Shown here one piece after another: positions 1 through 8,957 of a DNA stretch of 41,756 nt. The stretch is from Gammaproteobacteria bacterium (lineage in GTDB: Bacteria > Pseudomonadota > Gammaproteobacteria > Pseudomonadales > Pseudohongiellaceae). Position 1 is the stretch's first letter; the number at the start of each line of letters is the position of its first letter. The DNA lies in contig JAPPOG010000080.1 of the NCBI GenBank assembly GCA_028818225.1, positions 1 to 41,756 of the forward strand, given 5' to 3'. A model generated the notes under the pieces. That model made no database searches and was not told the DNA's origin. It saw only the letters and a list, made by a program, of their open reading frames with translations. The position numbers and the translations under genes were made by a program.

Positions 1-90
1 TTAGTAACATCAGAACATAATATCTATATCAATAGTATATTAAACAGTTACTTAAGTTATCGAATCGACTCCTGCCTCTTCCGCCAATTT

Positions 91-111
91 TTGCTTATTA
101 TGAATAAGCAA
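91..111. other. Perfect stem-loop over the MFS stop codon
   Basis: Nine-base arms TTGCTTATT and AATAAGCAA flank the three-base loop ATG. The hairpin covers the stop codon of the minus-strand MFS gene. Neither side has the T-run expected of an intrinsic terminator, so it may only protect the 3' end of the message or be chance in AT-rich DNA. Bases 1-90 show no gene. Confidence 0.3.
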
Positions 112-1318
112 CCTGCAAGCGATCACTGTAATCCTGTTCTGTTATTGCCCAGTGCAGCGCTGCCGCGACCAGGCCAAGAATGATACCTGCTATCCAGACG
201 CCATCGTAACTCCCGGTGTTTTCATAAAGCCAGCCGCCTAGCCAGACGCCGGTAAAGCTTCCCACCTGGTGACTGAAGAAAACGATTCCGTACAGTAATG
301 TCATGTAGCGCAAGCCAAAAAACTGCGCTACCAGGCCAGAGGTTGGCGGTACAGTGGCCAGCCAGAGAAATCCCATTGCTGCGCTGAAAACCAATACACT
401 CGTGACTGATATTGGAATAGAAAGAAAGCCGGCAATTGCTATTGCTCTTGTTACATAAATGGCAGCCAACATTTTTCGTTTCGATCTTTTAGAGCTTATT
501 ACGCCCGCATAATAAGCGCCAAATACATTACATAATCCAATCAGGCTGATACTCCAGGCGCCAACAAAAGCTGAAAATCCAAGGTCAACGAGATAAGCAG
601 GCATATGCACGGTAATAAAGGCAAGATGGAATCCGCATACGTAGAACCCGAACACAAGTAGAACGTAGGCTTTAACTTGAAATGCATTGCGAATGATTGA
701 AAGGAGCGATATTGATACCTCGGCATGTTTTTCTTGTTCTGACGGCCCGCCGAATTTTGCCAGGGGCAGCACAAAAAGGGTCATCAGGAATGCGGATAAA
801 CCCAAAAATTGTAGGGCCTGAAACCACCCAAAAAGATCCACCGTGACTTGCATGAACGGCACTACCAGGAACTGGCCAATGCTGCCAGCAGCGGTTCCAA
901 TCCCCAAAGCCCATCCTTGTTTCTCTTCGGGTACGGCTCTCGCAAATGCCGGCAAGACAATACCGAATGAGGTACCTGCGATACCGGCTCCTACCAATAA
1001 TCCAGCAGTCGAGATAATTGCCAATTCGCTGGTGGAATAAGCCATTGCCAGCATGCCTATGGCATAACAAAACACCCCGGATAAGAGAACTTTCAGGTTG
1101 CCATACTTATCCACCAGGCCACCGGCGATGATGGCAAATACACCCCAGGCAAGGTTTTGCACCGCCAGGGCAAGCGCCAAAACATCTCTGCCCCAATCGC
1201 GAGCTTCAGATATGGGTTGTAAGAACAGACCAAAGCCAGCACGATAACCAAAAGAAAGCAAAACCAGCACACATCCACTGATTATTATTGGCATATATGC
1301 AGCTTGATTTTTGTTCAT
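98..1318 (-). CDS. MFS transporter
   Basis: A 406-residue integral membrane protein with about twelve hydrophobic segments, matching the usual length of a major facilitator superfamily carrier. The loop between segments 2 and 3 contains GGLVDKYG, a form of the MFS signature G-x-x-x-D-R/K-x-G. The N-terminal half, with RAGFGLFLQPISEARDWGRD before TM2, resembles the monocarboxylate/oxalate-formate type of MFS proteins, so a small organic acid is a reasonable but unproven substrate. It starts at ATG and is divergent from the acyl-CoA synthetase gene, with 108 bases between them. That arrangement hints at a shared carboxylate theme but does not prove one. Confidence 0.85.
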   Translation of the reverse strand: MNKNQAAYMPIIISGCVLVLLSFGYRAGFGLFLQPISEARDWGRDVLALALAVQNLAWGVFAIIAGGLVDKYGNLKVLLSGVFCYAIGMLAMAYSTSELAIISTAGLLVGAGIAGTSFGIVLPAFARAVPEEKQGWALGIGTAAGSIGQFLVVPFMQVTVDLFGWFQALQFLGLSAFLMTLFVLPLAKFGGPSEQEKHAEVSISLLSIIRNAFQVKAYVLLVFGFYVCGFHLAFITVHMPAYLVDLGFSAFVGAWSISLIGLCNVFGAYYAGVISSKRSKRKMLAAIYVTRAIAIAGFLSIPISVTSVLVFSAAMGFLWLATVPPTSGLVAQFFGLRYMTLLYGIVFFSHQVGSFTGVWLGGWLYENTGSYDGVWIAGIILGLVAAALHWAITEQDYSDRLQVAYS

Positions 1319-1382
1319 TGGATTACTTGATTCTGATTCAGATTAATGGGAAAAAGCACAGTCTAGAATGAGGAGTGAAAGG

Positions 1383-1424
1383 ATGAATCCCTATCCCAAT
1401 GATGGTTTTATGCCGCGGAGCTAG
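1383..1424 (+). CDS. Possible 13-residue leader peptide
   Basis: A short frame encoding MNPYPNDGFMPRS starts at an ATG preceded by a strong ribosome-binding stretch (GAGGAGTGAAAGG). It stops at TAG two bases before the ATG of the acyl-CoA synthetase gene. This could couple translation of the downstream gene, since terminating ribosomes would sit on its start and on its own GGAG. It could equally be a chance frame. Nothing in the peptide resembles a known attenuator peptide. Confidence 0.3.
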   Translation: MNPYPNDGFMPRS

Positions 1425-1426
1425 TA

Positions 1427-2974
1427 ATGAAGGATAATATCGGACTCCTGTTAACCAAGCGAGCAATTATTAATCCGGAAAGAGAGGCTTACGTGGATTC
1501 CAAATCTGGTTTGCGTTTAACTTTTCAGGAGCTAAACGCTCGTACTAATCGACTGGCAAATTCATTGCTGGAATTGGGCGTGAGACATGGAGATCGCGTT
1601 GCGCTGGCTTTGATGAATAGCGCAGAGTTTCTCGAAGCCTACTTTGCAGTTGCCAAGATAGGAGGAGTGGTTGTTCCACTGAACTGGCGACTGGTTTCTG
1701 ATGAGCTCGAATTCATACTCAAGGATAGTGGTTCGACAACACTTATCTTCGGGGAAGAGTTTGTTGAAACTTTTAGCGATCTGCATGGCCGCGGTGACAG
1801 GACAGACGTTGAATCCTGGATTCAGGTGGCAGAAGGTAATGGAGATAACGACTTTGCCAGGGACTACGTCAGCTTTCGGGATAGTGGCGATGATACCGAG
1901 CCAGAACCAGGAGCTGAGGAGGATGATCTGCTTTACATCATGTACACATCAGGCACCACCGGGCTGCCAAAAGGCGTTGTACATTCTCACAATACATCAA
2001 TCTGGGCACTGATTACTTTTATCGCCTCCACGGATTTACGGGACGGGGATCGCTACCTGGCGGCCTTACCTTTATTTCATGTCGGTTCATTAATCCCAAT
2101 CACACTAAATGTTTATTGGGGGGTGACCAGCATTGTGATGCGTGAGTTTGATCCAGTGCGAGCCTGGGAGTTGATCCAGGAAGAAAAAGTTACATGTTCG
2201 CTGCTGGTTCCTGCCATGCTGAATTTTATGTCGCAGGTGCCAGATATCACACAATATGACTATTCTAACTTGCGCTGGATCCAAAGCGGTGCTTCGCCGT
2301 TACCAGTTAATCTGATCCAGGTTTACGCTGACTGGAACATTGAAGTTCATCAGATTTATGGCTTGACGGAAGTCTGTGGTCCTGCCTGTGTCATAAATGC
2401 TGAAAACGCATTGAAAAAAATAGGCTCCACTGGCAGACCATTCTTCCATACCGAAGGGCGCGTAGTCGATGAAAACGGGAACGATTGCCCACCGGGAGAA
2501 CAGGGGGAAGTATGGATTAAAGGCAAGCATGTCATGCTGGAATACTGGAATCGACCCGACGCCACCGCGGAAACAATTACTGACGATGGCTGGCTGCGTA
2601 CCGGTGATGTTGCGGCGGTAGACGAAGATGGTTTTATCTATAGTCAGGATCGCATCAAGGACATGATTATCTCCGGCGGTGAAAATGTTTACCCGGCTGA
2701 AATTGAAAATGTCATATTGGCTCATGCAGGAGTGGCAGAGGTTGCCGTAATTGGCCAACCAAGTGCCAAGTGGGGGGAGTCACCCTTTGCGGTTGTCGTG
2801 CGCAAAGATGATGCAACTTCCGAAGAGGATATTCTGAATCACTGCGATGGCAAGTTAGCGCGATTTAAACTTCCCAAGGGCGCGGCGTTTATCGACGTTA
2901 TTCCCAGAAACGCAAACGGTAAAGTCCTGAAACGGGAGCTGAGAGAACAGTTTCCCGGGCCAGCGGATACATGA
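1427..2974 (+). CDS. AMP-forming acyl-CoA synthetase
   Basis: A 515-residue member of the adenylate-forming (ANL) superfamily, which activates a carboxylic acid to acyl-AMP and then to the CoA thioester. The phosphate-binding loop TSGTTGLPKG begins at residue 174. QIYGLTEVCGP is the adenine-binding motif, and WLRTGDVAAVDEDGF followed by DRIKDMIISGGENVYP covers the A7/A8 hinge region. The C-terminal GKVLKRELR holds the catalytic lysine. The length and motifs fit medium/long-chain fatty acid or related acid ligases; the exact substrate cannot be read. A GGAG lies seven bases before the ATG. The product would be cytosolic and could feed beta-oxidation, consistent with the CYP153 alkane-oxidation gene nearby. 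Confidence 0.92.
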   Translation: MKDNIGLLLTKRAIINPEREAYVDSKSGLRLTFQELNARTNRLANSLLELGVRHGDRVALALMNSAEFLEAYFAVAKIGGVVVPLNWRLVSDELEFILKDSGSTTLIFGEEFVETFSDLHGRGDRTDVESWIQVAEGNGDNDFARDYVSFRDSGDDTEPEPGAEEDDLLYIMYTSGTTGLPKGVVHSHNTSIWALITFIASTDLRDGDRYLAALPLFHVGSLIPITLNVYWGVTSIVMREFDPVRAWELIQEEKVTCSLLVPAMLNFMSQVPDITQYDYSNLRWIQSGASPLPVNLIQVYADWNIEVHQIYGLTEVCGPACVINAENALKKIGSTGRPFFHTEGRVVDENGNDCPPGEQGEVWIKGKHVMLEYWNRPDATAETITDDGWLRTGDVAAVDEDGFIYSQDRIKDMIISGGENVYPAEIENVILAHAGVAEVAVIGQPSAKWGESPFAVVVRKDDATSEEDILNHCDGKLARFKLPKGAAFIDVIPRNANGKVLKRELREQFPGPADT

Positions 2975-3005
2975 TTTTTAGCATAGTCGGGCAGGGTCCC
3001 TGGAT

Positions 3006-4280
3006 TTAGCCGAATATTCCGCGGAAGATAAAAAAGAAAATTATCGAGAGCACGGCACCAACTGGAATCGTGACAACCCAGCTCAGGAATATCTTACCTA
3101 CCACTCTCAGGTTGAGCGCACCAATCCCTCTAGCCAGTCCAACGCCAAGTACTGCTCCAACAAGGGTGTGAGTGGTGGATACCGGGATGCCGGTTCCAGA
3201 AGCGATAACCACTGTGGTTGCTGCGGCTAATTCGGCTGCGAATCCGCGACTTGGCGTAAGCTCGGTTATGTTTCTGCCAATAGTGGTAATTACCCGGTAA
3301 CCCCAGGTAGCCAAACCTATAACAATGCCAAAAGCACCTAACAGTAACACCCACATTGGTAGCGCCGATTGTGTCGCAAATTCACCACCACTCTGAACCA
3401 CGCCATTAATCGCGGCGAGAGGGCCAATGGCATTCGCAACATCATTTGACCCATGAGCAAAAGCCATGGAACAAGCAGTGAAGATCATTAGTACTCCAAA
3501 GACGCGTTCAACGCTTCGAAAGCGATCCTCTTCATTGCCGTTTTCATCCGCCTTGATCCGCTTGAGCATGAAAATACCAACCGCGGCTGTAAAAATTCCA
3601 AAACCTGTAGCAAGAACTGCACTTTGTGCATAGTTATATTCCAAGCCCACATGACGCAATCCCTTGACCAGTGTCACCATGGCGATTACAAAGCCCACAA
3701 GAAAAATGTAGTAAGGCACATATTTCTTGGCATTAGCAAAGGGATCTTCGGTTCCCAGTACAAGTCGTTGCACTGTCATAAACAGGAAAAAAGCAATGAC
3801 TCCAGAAAACAGTGGTGAGATAACCCAGCTCGCTACAATCGAGCCAACTTGACCCCAAACCACAGAATCGACAGATATGCCGACTATGGCGAAACCAATA
3901 ATTGCACCGATGATGGAATGAGTTGTTGAGACAGGCCAGCCATATTTTGAGGCAATTACCAGCCAGATGCCTGCGGCCAATAATGAAGACATCATGCCGT
4001 AGACCAGTAATTCCGGGCTTTCCGCGAATCCTGCAGTTTCTACATCTATAATGCCGCTGCGGATTGTAGAAGTAACTTCACCTCCAGCTAACCAGGCGCC
4101 GGCAAATTCAAACACCATGGCAATGATGATTGCCTGTTTGATTGTAATTGCGCGAGCACCTACCGATGTCCCCATAGCATTGGCTACATCATTGGCACCA
4201 ACACCCCAGGCCATAAAAAAGGCAAACACACAGGCCAAAGCCAATAAGATAAAGCCATATTGAGAAATTACTTCAGACAT
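3006..4280 (-). CDS. pit: Low-affinity inorganic phosphate transporter, Pit family
   Basis: A 424-residue inner membrane protein with about ten hydrophobic segments. The two inverted halves each carry the PiT signature: GANDVANAMGTSVGA near the N-terminus and HGSNDVANAIGPLAA in the second half. The matching VSTTHS/VSTTHT loops are also present. The family couples phosphate (often as a metal-phosphate complex) to proton or sodium movement. The gene lies 27 bases after the PhoU-like gene on the same strand, the usual pairing for this family, so the two are probably co-transcribed. The spacer before the ATG has the A-rich motif AACAACAATAAC and no clear Shine-Dalgarno sequence. Confidence 0.93.
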   Translation of the reverse strand: MSEVISQYGFILLALACVFAFFMAWGVGANDVANAMGTSVGARAITIKQAIIIAMVFEFAGAWLAGGEVTSTIRSGIIDVETAGFAESPELLVYGMMSSLLAAGIWLVIASKYGWPVSTTHSIIGAIIGFAIVGISVDSVVWGQVGSIVASWVISPLFSGVIAFFLFMTVQRLVLGTEDPFANAKKYVPYYIFLVGFVIAMVTLVKGLRHVGLEYNYAQSAVLATGFGIFTAAVGIFMLKRIKADENGNEEDRFRSVERVFGVLMIFTACSMAFAHGSNDVANAIGPLAAINGVVQSGGEFATQSALPMWVLLLGAFGIVIGLATWGYRVITTIGRNITELTPSRGFAAELAAATTVVIASGTGIPVSTTHTLVGAVLGVGLARGIGALNLRVVGKIFLSWVVTIPVGAVLSIIFFFIFRGIFG

Positions 4281-4295
4281 ATGTTTAGAATCTCT

Positions 4296-4310
4296 AAGTT
4301 ATTGTTGTTA
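4296..4310 (-). promoter_or_regulatory. A-rich AAN-repeat motif before pit (possible Hfq/Crc site)
   Basis: On the minus strand the junction between the PhoU-like stop codon and the pit start reads TAACAACAATAACTT. This contains AACAACAA, the form of the catabolite activity motif bound by Hfq with Crc in Pseudomonas mRNAs. It lies about 16-30 bases before the ATG. A motif this short can arise by chance, so this is only a candidate. Confidence 0.3.
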
Positions 4311-4982
4311 GCGAGCAAGGAGTAGTAAGAGTCTGCTACCGATTTTTTGGGAGATATCGGCTAAATCTCCAAGCATATCAATTACTTTGTAGTAAAAGAT
4401 GACCTGGACAGCTGGTAGCGAGTCTTCTAATTGAAAGAGTTTTGCTCGAATTGCGATCTGATGCTGATCACTGATGTTCTCAAGATCATCGAGCTCCTCG
4501 ATTAAATTCTCCACCAACGTGGTTTCTTTACCGCCAAAACCAGTTTCAAGGAGTTCGTCAAGCTCATTGATTGCTACGAGAGCCTTTGATGACGTATTCA
4601 AACTGATGTCAAAAAATTCACGTAGCGAATCTACTAGAGTTGCTGGAAATACCATCTTGCGACCCAGCATAAGGCCCGCAATATTTTTCGCTCGATCTGC
4701 CAAATTATCCTGAACGTGGAGCAGATCTAATAAGTCATTACGTGCAACAGGCAACCACAAACTTCGAGGCAAATGCAATCGAATATCACGCTTGATTTCA
4801 TCGGCATCATGCTCAGCTTCACTTATTGCCTGCTGAATCTTCTCAGCCTTTTCCCAATTCCCCTCAATTGAGCAAGCAAGAAATTCTTCAAGTAATGCCA
4901 CACAGGTTTGTGCTTTCGCCATGTGCTTTTGAATTGGACGAATTGGTGAAGGACCGAATAGGTCACCAATTGGGTTCGCCAT
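4308..4982 (-). CDS. DUF47 / PhoU-like phosphate transport accessory protein
   Basis: A 224-residue, mostly helical soluble protein of the TIGR00153/DUF47 family, which is distantly related to PhoU. The N-terminal MANPIGDLFGPSPIRPIQKHM and the central EAEHDADEIKRDIR segment, with acidic and histidine residues of the metal-binding type seen in PhoU repeats, are characteristic. These proteins are commonly encoded directly before pit-type transporters and are thought to modulate them. It starts at ATG with GGGAG upstream and is the first gene of the pair with pit. No PHO box was recognised in the upstream region. Confidence 0.88.
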   Translation of the reverse strand: MANPIGDLFGPSPIRPIQKHMAKAQTCVALLEEFLACSIEGNWEKAEKIQQAISEAEHDADEIKRDIRLHLPRSLWLPVARNDLLDLLHVQDNLADRAKNIAGLMLGRKMVFPATLVDSLREFFDISLNTSSKALVAINELDELLETGFGGKETTLVENLIEELDDLENISDQHQIAIRAKLFQLEDSLPAVQVIFYYKVIDMLGDLADISQKIGSRLLLLLAR

Positions 4983-5109
4983 AGAAAATTCTCCCAGTGA
5001 ATTTTTCAGCGCATTAAAACATCAGAATGTACTGAGAGCTAGTCACAAAATTCGAAAAATTTAATTTTTTAATGAAACGTAAACCCAGCGCAATAAATTT
5101 GATTCAATA

Positions 5110-5147
5110 CTGATCATTCAGGTCAAAAGCTGATCAAAAACTGATCA
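5110..5147. promoter_or_regulatory. Three CTGATCA repeats upstream of the ferredoxin-P450 pair
   Basis: CTGATCA occurs at 5110-5116, 5130-5136 and 5141-5147. Start-to-start spacing is 20 and 11 bases, about two helical turns and one turn. The core TGATCA is palindromic. Phased copies in the only promoter-sized gap before the ferredoxin gene look like operator sites for an unknown regulator. The same gap also serves the divergent PhoU-like/pit transcript, so the sites could act on either side. Confidence 0.4.
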
Positions 5148-5168
5148 ATGAGAATATTCTGGTGAGCA

Positions 5169-5193
5169 GGGATTTTGTAAATCCCTACTTTTT
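5169..5193 (+). terminator. Terminator-like hairpin in the ferredoxin leader
   Basis: Seven-base arms GGGATTT and AAATCCC around a TGT loop are followed after TAC by five T residues. A second, weaker hairpin (GCAACA at 5200-5205 pairing with TGTTGC at 5215-5220) follows before the ferredoxin start. If transcription begins near the CTGATCA repeats, the first hairpin would lie in the 5' leader and could act as an attenuator. If the promoter is further downstream, it is a terminator of unclear purpose. Confidence 0.4.
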
Positions 5194-5255
5194 CTGAGGG
5201 CAACAACTTGGTAATGTTGCGCCTTCCTGAAAAGATGAAATGGAAGTAGCAAGAG

Positions 5256-5576
5256 ATGGTTGAGATAGTATTTATTGAGCATGATGGTTCCGAGCATAAA
5301 GTAGACGCCCGGCCCGGTAGCACCGTAATGTTGGCGGCAGTAACAAATGGTGTGCCCGGCATCGATGCTGATTGTGGGGGTAGCTGCTCCTGTGCAACTT
5401 GTCATGTTTATGTTCATGAAGACTGGCTTGAGAAGGTTGGAGAAATGAATCCAACAGAAGAGGCCATGTTAAGTCTCAGTCCAGATCGTAAAGAAAATTC
5501 AAGATTGTCTTGCCAAATCCCTGTGAGTGAAGAGCTGAGTGGCCTGGTAGTCACAACCCCTGAATTTCAGTTCTGA
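5256..5576 (+). CDS. Adrenodoxin-type 2Fe-2S ferredoxin
   Basis: A 106-residue soluble ferredoxin. The four cluster ligands are C40, C46, C49 and C86, spaced C-x5-C-x2-C-x36-C, the vertebrate/adrenodoxin and putidaredoxin pattern. It ends in a hydrophobic/aromatic tail (TTPEFQF), as ferredoxins that serve P450s often do. The P450 gene starts 25 bases downstream on the same strand, so it is very likely the direct electron donor to that enzyme. A GGAAG lies about nine bases before the ATG. No ferredoxin reductase gene is present in the cluster; that partner must be encoded elsewhere. Confidence 0.93.
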   Translation: MVEIVFIEHDGSEHKVDARPGSTVMLAAVTNGVPGIDADCGGSCSCATCHVYVHEDWLEKVGEMNPTEEAMLSLSPDRKENSRLSCQIPVSEELSGLVVTTPEFQF

Positions 5577-5600
5577 AGCGATGCATGAATATTTGCGAAA

Positions 5601-6881
5601 ATGGTGCAGTCAATGAGTGAAGTAATTACTCCAGAACACAAGCAAAGCAAATGGAGCATGGTAGGCAAAGATGCCTATGCCATGCCATTGGAAGACATAG
5701 ACCTTTCCCATCCGGGAATCTGGCAAGCTAACGAGTACTTGCCATTCCTGGAAAGACTCAGAAACGAAGACCCAGTGCACTATTGTAAAGAGTCTGCTGT
5801 AGGACCCTATTGGTCTGTAATGAAATACAAGGACATCTTGGAAGTAGACACCAATCCGGATATTTATTCCTCTGAGCCTACTATTGGCATTGTTGATACT
5901 TTCGAAGAATTTACCCTGCCGTCGTTTATCGCCATGGATCGTCCCAAGCATGACGATCAGAGAAGAATCGTACAGCCGGTTGTTGCCCCGGCAAACCTTA
6001 AAAATCTCGAAGTTCTAATTCGGGAAAGGGTATGCAAGATTCTGGATAGTCTTCCGCTGGAAAAAGAATTCGATTGGGTGGAATCAGTTTCAATAGAGCT
6101 AACTACGCAAATGTTGGCAACGCTTTTCGATTTTCCTTTTGAAGACAGATACAAGCTTACTTATTGGTCAGACATGGCGACATCAATTCCAGGAGGAGGC
6201 CTGGCGAAATCCCAGGAGGAAAGATGGGAGGCAATCCAGGAATGTCTGGCGTACTTTACGCGCTTATGGAATGAGCGGGTCAATACAGAACCTGGTTTCG
6301 ACCTGATTTCTATGTTGGCTCATGGAGAATCAACCAGGGACATGCCGCCGGATGAATTCCTGGGTAACCTGTTACTCTTAATCGTAGGTGGAAATGACAC
6401 TACCCGAAATTCGATTTCCGGTGGCGTAATTGCTTTGAATGAAAATCCTCAGGAGTATGCAAAACTGCGCAAAGATACTTCTTTAATCCCAAACATGGTA
6501 TCGGAAATAATTCGCTGGCAAACACCATTGGCCTATATGCGAAGAACAGCGGTAAGGGATACTGAGCTGGGCGGCAAACACATCAAGGCCGGTGATAAGG
6601 TGATCATGTGGTATGTTTCTGGCAATCGCGATGCGGAAGTAATCAATCGTCCTAATGATTTCTGGATTGATCGTCCGAACGCCAGGAATCATCTATCATT
6701 TGGCTTTGGGATTCATCGTTGCATGGGAAATAGACTTGCAGAGATGCAGTTGCGAATTCTTTGGGAAGAGATCATGCAACGATTTCATTTTGTTGAACTT
6801 GAAGGCGAACCACAGCGGGTCTACTCGAGCTTTATTAAAGGCTATACGCACTTACCGGTTGTATTACACGGCAAAACCTAA
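5601..6881 (+). CDS. Cytochrome P450, CYP153-type alkane/fatty acid terminal hydroxylase
   Basis: A 426-residue soluble bacterial P450. The I-helix oxygen-activation motif is GGNDTTRN, the K-helix ExxR is EIIRW, and the heme loop FGFGIHRCMGN places the axial cysteine at residue 374. From family memory, VGGNDTTRNSISGGV, LIPNMVSEIIRWQTP and MWYVSGNRD are hallmarks of CYP153, which oxidises terminal carbons of n-alkanes and fatty acids. The start is taken at ATG 5601; a second ATG at 5613 is also possible, and neither has a strong ribosome-binding site. It is paired with the upstream ferredoxin but lacks the reductase and AraC-type regulator often seen with CYP153. The stop abuts the convergent ABC permease stop with no spacer. 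Confidence 0.93.
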   Translation: MVQSMSEVITPEHKQSKWSMVGKDAYAMPLEDIDLSHPGIWQANEYLPFLERLRNEDPVHYCKESAVGPYWSVMKYKDILEVDTNPDIYSSEPTIGIVDTFEEFTLPSFIAMDRPKHDDQRRIVQPVVAPANLKNLEVLIRERVCKILDSLPLEKEFDWVESVSIELTTQMLATLFDFPFEDRYKLTYWSDMATSIPGGGLAKSQEERWEAIQECLAYFTRLWNERVNTEPGFDLISMLAHGESTRDMPPDEFLGNLLLLIVGGNDTTRNSISGGVIALNENPQEYAKLRKDTSLIPNMVSEIIRWQTPLAYMRRTAVRDTELGGKHIKAGDKVIMWYVSGNRDAEVINRPNDFWIDRPNARNHLSFGFGIHRCMGNRLAEMQLRILWEEIMQRFHFVELEGEPQRVYSSFIKGYTHLPVVLHGKT

Positions 6882-8870
6882 TCATTCATCCCGCAGTGAA
6901 AGGGTAGGGTTGGTAAGCGCAGTTTTTATGGATTGGGAGCTGACTGTCAAGAACGCTATAAGTAATGCCAAAATGCCTGAATAGACGAAAGAACTGAGCG
7001 GCACTTCGATCCGGTAGGAAAAAATTTGCAGCCATTGGTTCATAGCTAACCAGGTCACTGGAATTGCAATTGCCAAGGCTACTGCGACTAAAAACAAAAA
7101 TTCTTTAGAAATCATAAATACAATATTGCCAACACTTGCGCCAAGGGTTTTGCGTACGCCTATCTCCTTGGTGCGTTGTTCAGTGGAATAGGAAGCCAGT
7201 CCATATAACCCCAAACAGGCAATCAGGATGGCTAGTACCGAAAATCCTGAAAATACCTCACCCATTTTGCGATCACCCTGGTGAAGGTTATCAAAGTCCT
7301 CATCAAGAAATGTGTACTGAAAGGGTTGTCCATTAGTCATGTCCCCCCAGAGGTCTGCGATTTCAGCGATGCTCGCCTGAATGTTTTGTGATTGCAGCCT
7401 CACAATTACGTAGCGACTAAAATCCTGAACCTTTAAAAGCGTTGGTCGAATCTCCTGATGCAGGGATTGAAAGTGGAAATCTTTTACCACGCCGATAATA
7501 GGCCCGGACAAAACGCCCTGAGGGCCAGGCTCCAATAGGCTATGTTCCAGCGCATTTTCAATTTCAAGCTCACCGACCGCCGATTCATTGAGGATATAGG
7601 CTTCAGTATCATTGCCAAATTCGCGAGCAAAGGACCTACCCTCAACCAGTTCCAGCCCGAGCGTTTCCAGATAGTCATAGCCCACCGAGAATTGCCAGAT
7701 GGCATGAGTTTTGTTCATGGGTTCGCCTTCCAGGATATAGACATTCTGATTCACCACTTCACCGGTAACATGAGTCGTGGCTGCCGCGTTGATTACACCA
7801 GGCTGCTGTTTAATCGACTCAATGAAACTCCCTCGTTGATCGCCCAATGAGCCAGATCTCTTTATTACCAAAAGCTGTTCTTTCTGGAATCCCAGCTCTT
7901 TAGTGCGCATGAAGTTCAATTGTTCGTAAACGATTAAGGTCGCAGCCACCAGTGCTATCGAAAGCGCGAATTGCAAAATTACCAGTCCAGCGCGGAACCA
8001 CGAACTTTTGCCGCCGCTACTATATTTTCCTTTTAGTACTTCCTGCGGGTGGACCCTGCTGAGAAACACTGCGGGGTAGCTTCCCGATACCGCACCCACA
8101 GAGAGGGTGAAGGCGAGCAGCATCAGGAAAGTCTTAGCGCTGAACAGAACACTCAAGGAAATGTTTGTTTCAGTAAGTGCATTAAAAGCTGGAAGTGCCA
8201 GATAAACGAGTGGCAAGGCAATTGCGAGGGCTACCAGGCTAACCATTATTGACTCCCCGAGAAACTGCAAGAGTAATTGGCCGCGGTAGGCACCCATTAC
8301 TTTGCGAACACCAATTTCCTTGGCGCGATTGGCAGAGCGCGCTGTTGATAGATTCATGAAGTTAATGCAAGCGAGCAGCAATACAAAAATGGCGATCGCA
8401 AGGAAGGTATAGACGTAATTTGCATTACCATTAGCTTCGAATTCACCTTCCAGATCTGAGTATAAATGGACATCGCGAGCTGCTTGTACATGGTATTCAT
8501 AGACACCGCCACCATTGAAAAACTCATCCACATTTATCCCCAGAGCCGATTCAATTTGCGGCGCGACGAACTTTGTGACCATATCCTGAAGTTTTAATTC
8601 CAGTTCTTCGGGAGAGGTACCCGCTCTCAAAATAAAATAGGTCTGAATGTTATTTTGGATCCAAATCGCACTGTCATGCTGTTCGTCGGAGCCAAAGGAG
8701 ACGAGAATATCCGGGTGCACATGGGCATTCTCCGGGATATCTTCGAATACACCCGTAATCAGGTAATCGCGGCTGTTATTAAAGGTGAGGGTTTGTCCCA
8801 GCGCATTGTCTGTTCCGAAATATTTTTCAGCGAGAGTTTCGCTTATCACTATGCGGTTCGGTTCATTCAA
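6882..8870 (-). pseudogene. MacB/FtsX-type ABC transporter permease, N-terminally truncated
   Basis: The frame encodes 662 residues; full-length members with two FtsX domains and two MacB-like periplasmic domains are usually near 800. It opens from TTG at NEPNRIVISETLAEKYFG, a segment that normally lies about 130-140 residues into the protein, after the first membrane helix and the start of the periplasmic domain. Upstream in frame there are only about ten codons before a TGA, and they do not continue the family pattern. Both FtsX-like blocks remain, with ARSANRAKEIGVRKVMGA and STEQRTKEIGVRKTLGA each flanked by membrane helices. The missing first helix suggests a 5'-deleted remnant. The selB stop lies 87 bases upstream, so the break is at that junction. 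No partner ATPase gene is nearby. Confidence 0.7.
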
Positions 8871-8957
8871 TGCACAATCATAGAAGTGGATTCCATTGAT
8901 TCAGGTCAAATGCTCTACAGAGTTTAGATAATTGGTGATGGATGGGCAGCAAGACGC

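Noticed and set aside
8895..8905. TGA just upstream of the truncated ABC permease frame as a selenocysteine codon
   Set aside because: The sequence beyond the TGA does not continue the permease family pattern, and the family has no known selenoprotein.
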